Shown piece by piece: positions 63,001 to 64,000 of a DNA stretch of 64,000 nt; position 1 is the stretch's first letter; each line of letters begins with the position of its first letter. Location of the stretch: contig JAFBJZ010000877.1 in NCBI GenBank assembly GCA_016785225.1, forward strand, positions 372,001-436,000. Reading direction: 5' to 3'. The translations under genes and the position numbers were made by a program. The notes beneath the pieces were generated by a model. That model did no database searches. It saw only the letters and a list, made by a program, of their open reading frames with translations, and had not been told where the DNA came from. This DNA is from Psettodes erumei. Lineage: Eukaryota > Chordata > Actinopteri > Pleuronectiformes > Psettodidae.

Positions 63001-63162
63001 CACCCGCAGCGTGACGTCGCACAGCTGCCGCTCCAGCCGCAGCTCGTTCATGATGGCGAAGGCGGCCGCCGTGTGGCTCTCGAGCGTGTAGCTGAAGACG
63101 CGGTGGCCGTTGCGCGTGGATGGAGTCACCAGCGCTTTGCATTCTGTCAGGCACTCTGTCAT
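57086..63162 (-). CDS. keap1b: Keap1, redox-sensing CUL3 ubiquitin-ligase adaptor for Nrf2 (keap1b type)
   Basis: Cytosolic BTB-Kelch protein that delivers Nrf2 to CUL3 for ubiquitination and releases it when its cysteines are modified. Six coding exons, 5' to 3': 63162-62857, 62453-62208, 61109-60433, 58750-58545, 58140-57964, 57339-57086. They total 1866 nt, i.e. 621 aa (human 624). BTB (about 30-150) includes GEKC, so human Cys151 is kept (C122). The BACK/intervening region (about 185-290) keeps Cys273 (VRCHSL, C244) and Cys297 (C265). At the Cys288 position the sequence is QLQSL, not QLQKC, and three residues are missing nearby. The six Kelch repeats (about 295-600) retain the Nrf2-contact residues: GGYFRQ, GRNN, PRNRIGV, SHGCIHH, TRRIGV, RRSALG and GRSGVGV. 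The Ser/Thr/Gly-rich tail replaces the Cys-rich human end. The Cys273-yes/Cys288-no pattern is, as I recall, that of fish Keap1b, hence the symbol. Confidence 0.93.
59036..59220 (+). other. Unexplained exon-like fragment antisense to keap1, inside its third intron
   Basis: On the plus strand a near-perfect acceptor (long T/C tract at 59004-59030, then TGCAG at 59031-59035) precedes about 60 codons of coding-quality sequence. It is rich in CTG, AGC, GTG and TGC, and the encoded stretch includes SDELRLKRIHCQLSCMKTS and HWSQSCSVDLDLSMFHLG. The flanks are AT-rich intron. A second acceptor-like TCTCCTAG ends at 59436. No start codon, donor or partner exon is convincing, and I cannot name the protein. 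It may be an exon of a nested gene, a gene-fragment insertion, or chance. Confidence 0.35.
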
Positions 63163-64000
63163 TTCCTACCCTTTCCCCTCCTCCTTAGTCTCTTTCTCAA
63201 GAACAGCGGGCACTGTTATGGGGCATCCTCGCACCACACGCAGGCATCGGGTAAAATCAAAGAAAGGCTCTCCTGGGTTTGCCCGATTTTTTTTTTTTTG
63301 TCTACGTGGAACAGTTCAGTCGGACTTACGCGGACATGAGGGCTTCCTTGCTCTGTTCAATGCTGGAGTGCGGCCATGCTGCTCGTTATGGCATTACTGG
63401 AGACCCCTGTGTGAGCTGTCACGGCTGGGTGCGCTGTGACGTGCAGTTCCAACATAATCAAAATGTCTTTGACTTCAGGATTCCTCTGGGTTCCGGCTGG
63501 GAGTTAACTCTGCAGAGCCAAGTCAGAGAATAACAGGCACGGGATATTTCTGTGACAGCAGGAACCGAAGAAGACCGAAAGGAATTTCTTTCAGTTCAGC
63601 TGTGACAACAGAAAACTTGTCAGTCAATACTGAAAGTAAAGATGGCCTCTTGCAATATGTCTTTCTCCTCTAGGGAATCATCCTTTTTGTTTTTTATGAA
63701 TGTATTTAAATCACTTAAATGTCTTTTAATGAAGTAATTCATCAGATATCCCCAAAGTCAACGATGAACATAAATGAAGATCGAGGTAAATGCTTTTGAG
63801 ATTCACCATTGGGGCAGATCTGTGCGGCATATTGATTACTCTGGAGAGGAAAAAAAGGAAAAAAAAGTCTGATTTACTGCGTCATTTTAAAGAGGTAATA
63901 ATTAAATCTAACTTCAGACGGCTACGCTTCTGCTGAGAGCTGCAGAGTCAGATACTGTAGACGAGCCAGTGGAGGGGCTGTTGACTCGCGAAGGGAAAAA
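63163..64000 (-). other. keap1b: keap1 5' UTR and upstream region
   Basis: Upstream of the keap1 ATG (63162) lies a GC-moderate stretch with a plus-strand T-run at 63288-63299. The plus-strand ORFs at 63110-63533 lack splice context and family features, and I treat them as chance. The remaining bases to the window end are AT-rich. The keap1 transcription start is not resolved and may be outside the window. Confidence 0.4.

Noticed and set aside
63110..63533. Plus-strand ORFs upstream of keap1 with scattered Cys/His
   Set aside because: Cysteine spacing does not match any zinc-binding domain I know; no start context or splice sites; overlaps the keap1 first coding exon and its 5' flank.

Overview
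The window is ordinary vertebrate nuclear DNA, almost certainly from a teleost fish. Genes are multi-exon with GT-AG introns, intergenic DNA is AT-rich, there are many long (CA)n/(GT)n microsatellites and decayed Tc1-like transposon copies, and the proteins read as clear fish orthologues of human genes. I see no CRISPR array, prokaryotic operon, phage, rRNA or tRNA gene, and no convincing undescribed system. All gene models were built by hand from splice sites and reading-frame continuity; no alignment was run.

Layout. Bases 1-183 are the 3' end of a plus-strand coding sequence I do not recognise, followed by a probable 3' UTR. A CpG-rich promoter at about 1620-2010 leads into smarca4 (BRG1), 33 coding exons at 2448-13716 (1659 aa). 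About 5.5 kb of gene-poor DNA follows. Then comes ldlr, 18 exons at 19523-30323 (879 aa), with an exact SREBP element 205 bases upstream of its start codon and a long 3' UTR. After another 5.4 kb gap lie ap1m2 (12 exons, 37423-41555, 424 aa) and cdkn2d (2 coding exons, 42725-44320, 164 aa). On the minus strand are lrrc8e (2 coding exons, 49456-52967, 807 aa) and keap1 (6 coding exons, 57086-63162, 621 aa). Every model closes in frame, with lengths close to the human proteins.

Gene content. The human counterparts all sit on 19p13, so this is a compacted, rearranged piece of conserved synteny. The genes do not form one pathway: chromatin remodelling (smarca4), LDL uptake (ldlr), AP-1 clathrin sorting (ap1m2), CDK4/6 inhibition (cdkn2d), volume-regulated anion channel (lrrc8e) and oxidative-stress sensing (keap1). 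ldlr and ap1m2 are both in membrane cargo sorting, which may be coincidence.

Most useful second-look items: the conserved sterol-response element of ldlr; loss of the Cys288 sensor position with retention of Cys273 in keap1 (keap1b type); a GC-AG intron, a shifted exon junction and an in-frame 99-base intron with a second donor in smarca4; an unexplained coding-like fragment antisense inside a keap1 intron; a dispersed repeat pair flanking the ldlr 5' region; and two Tc1-like relics with different deletions.
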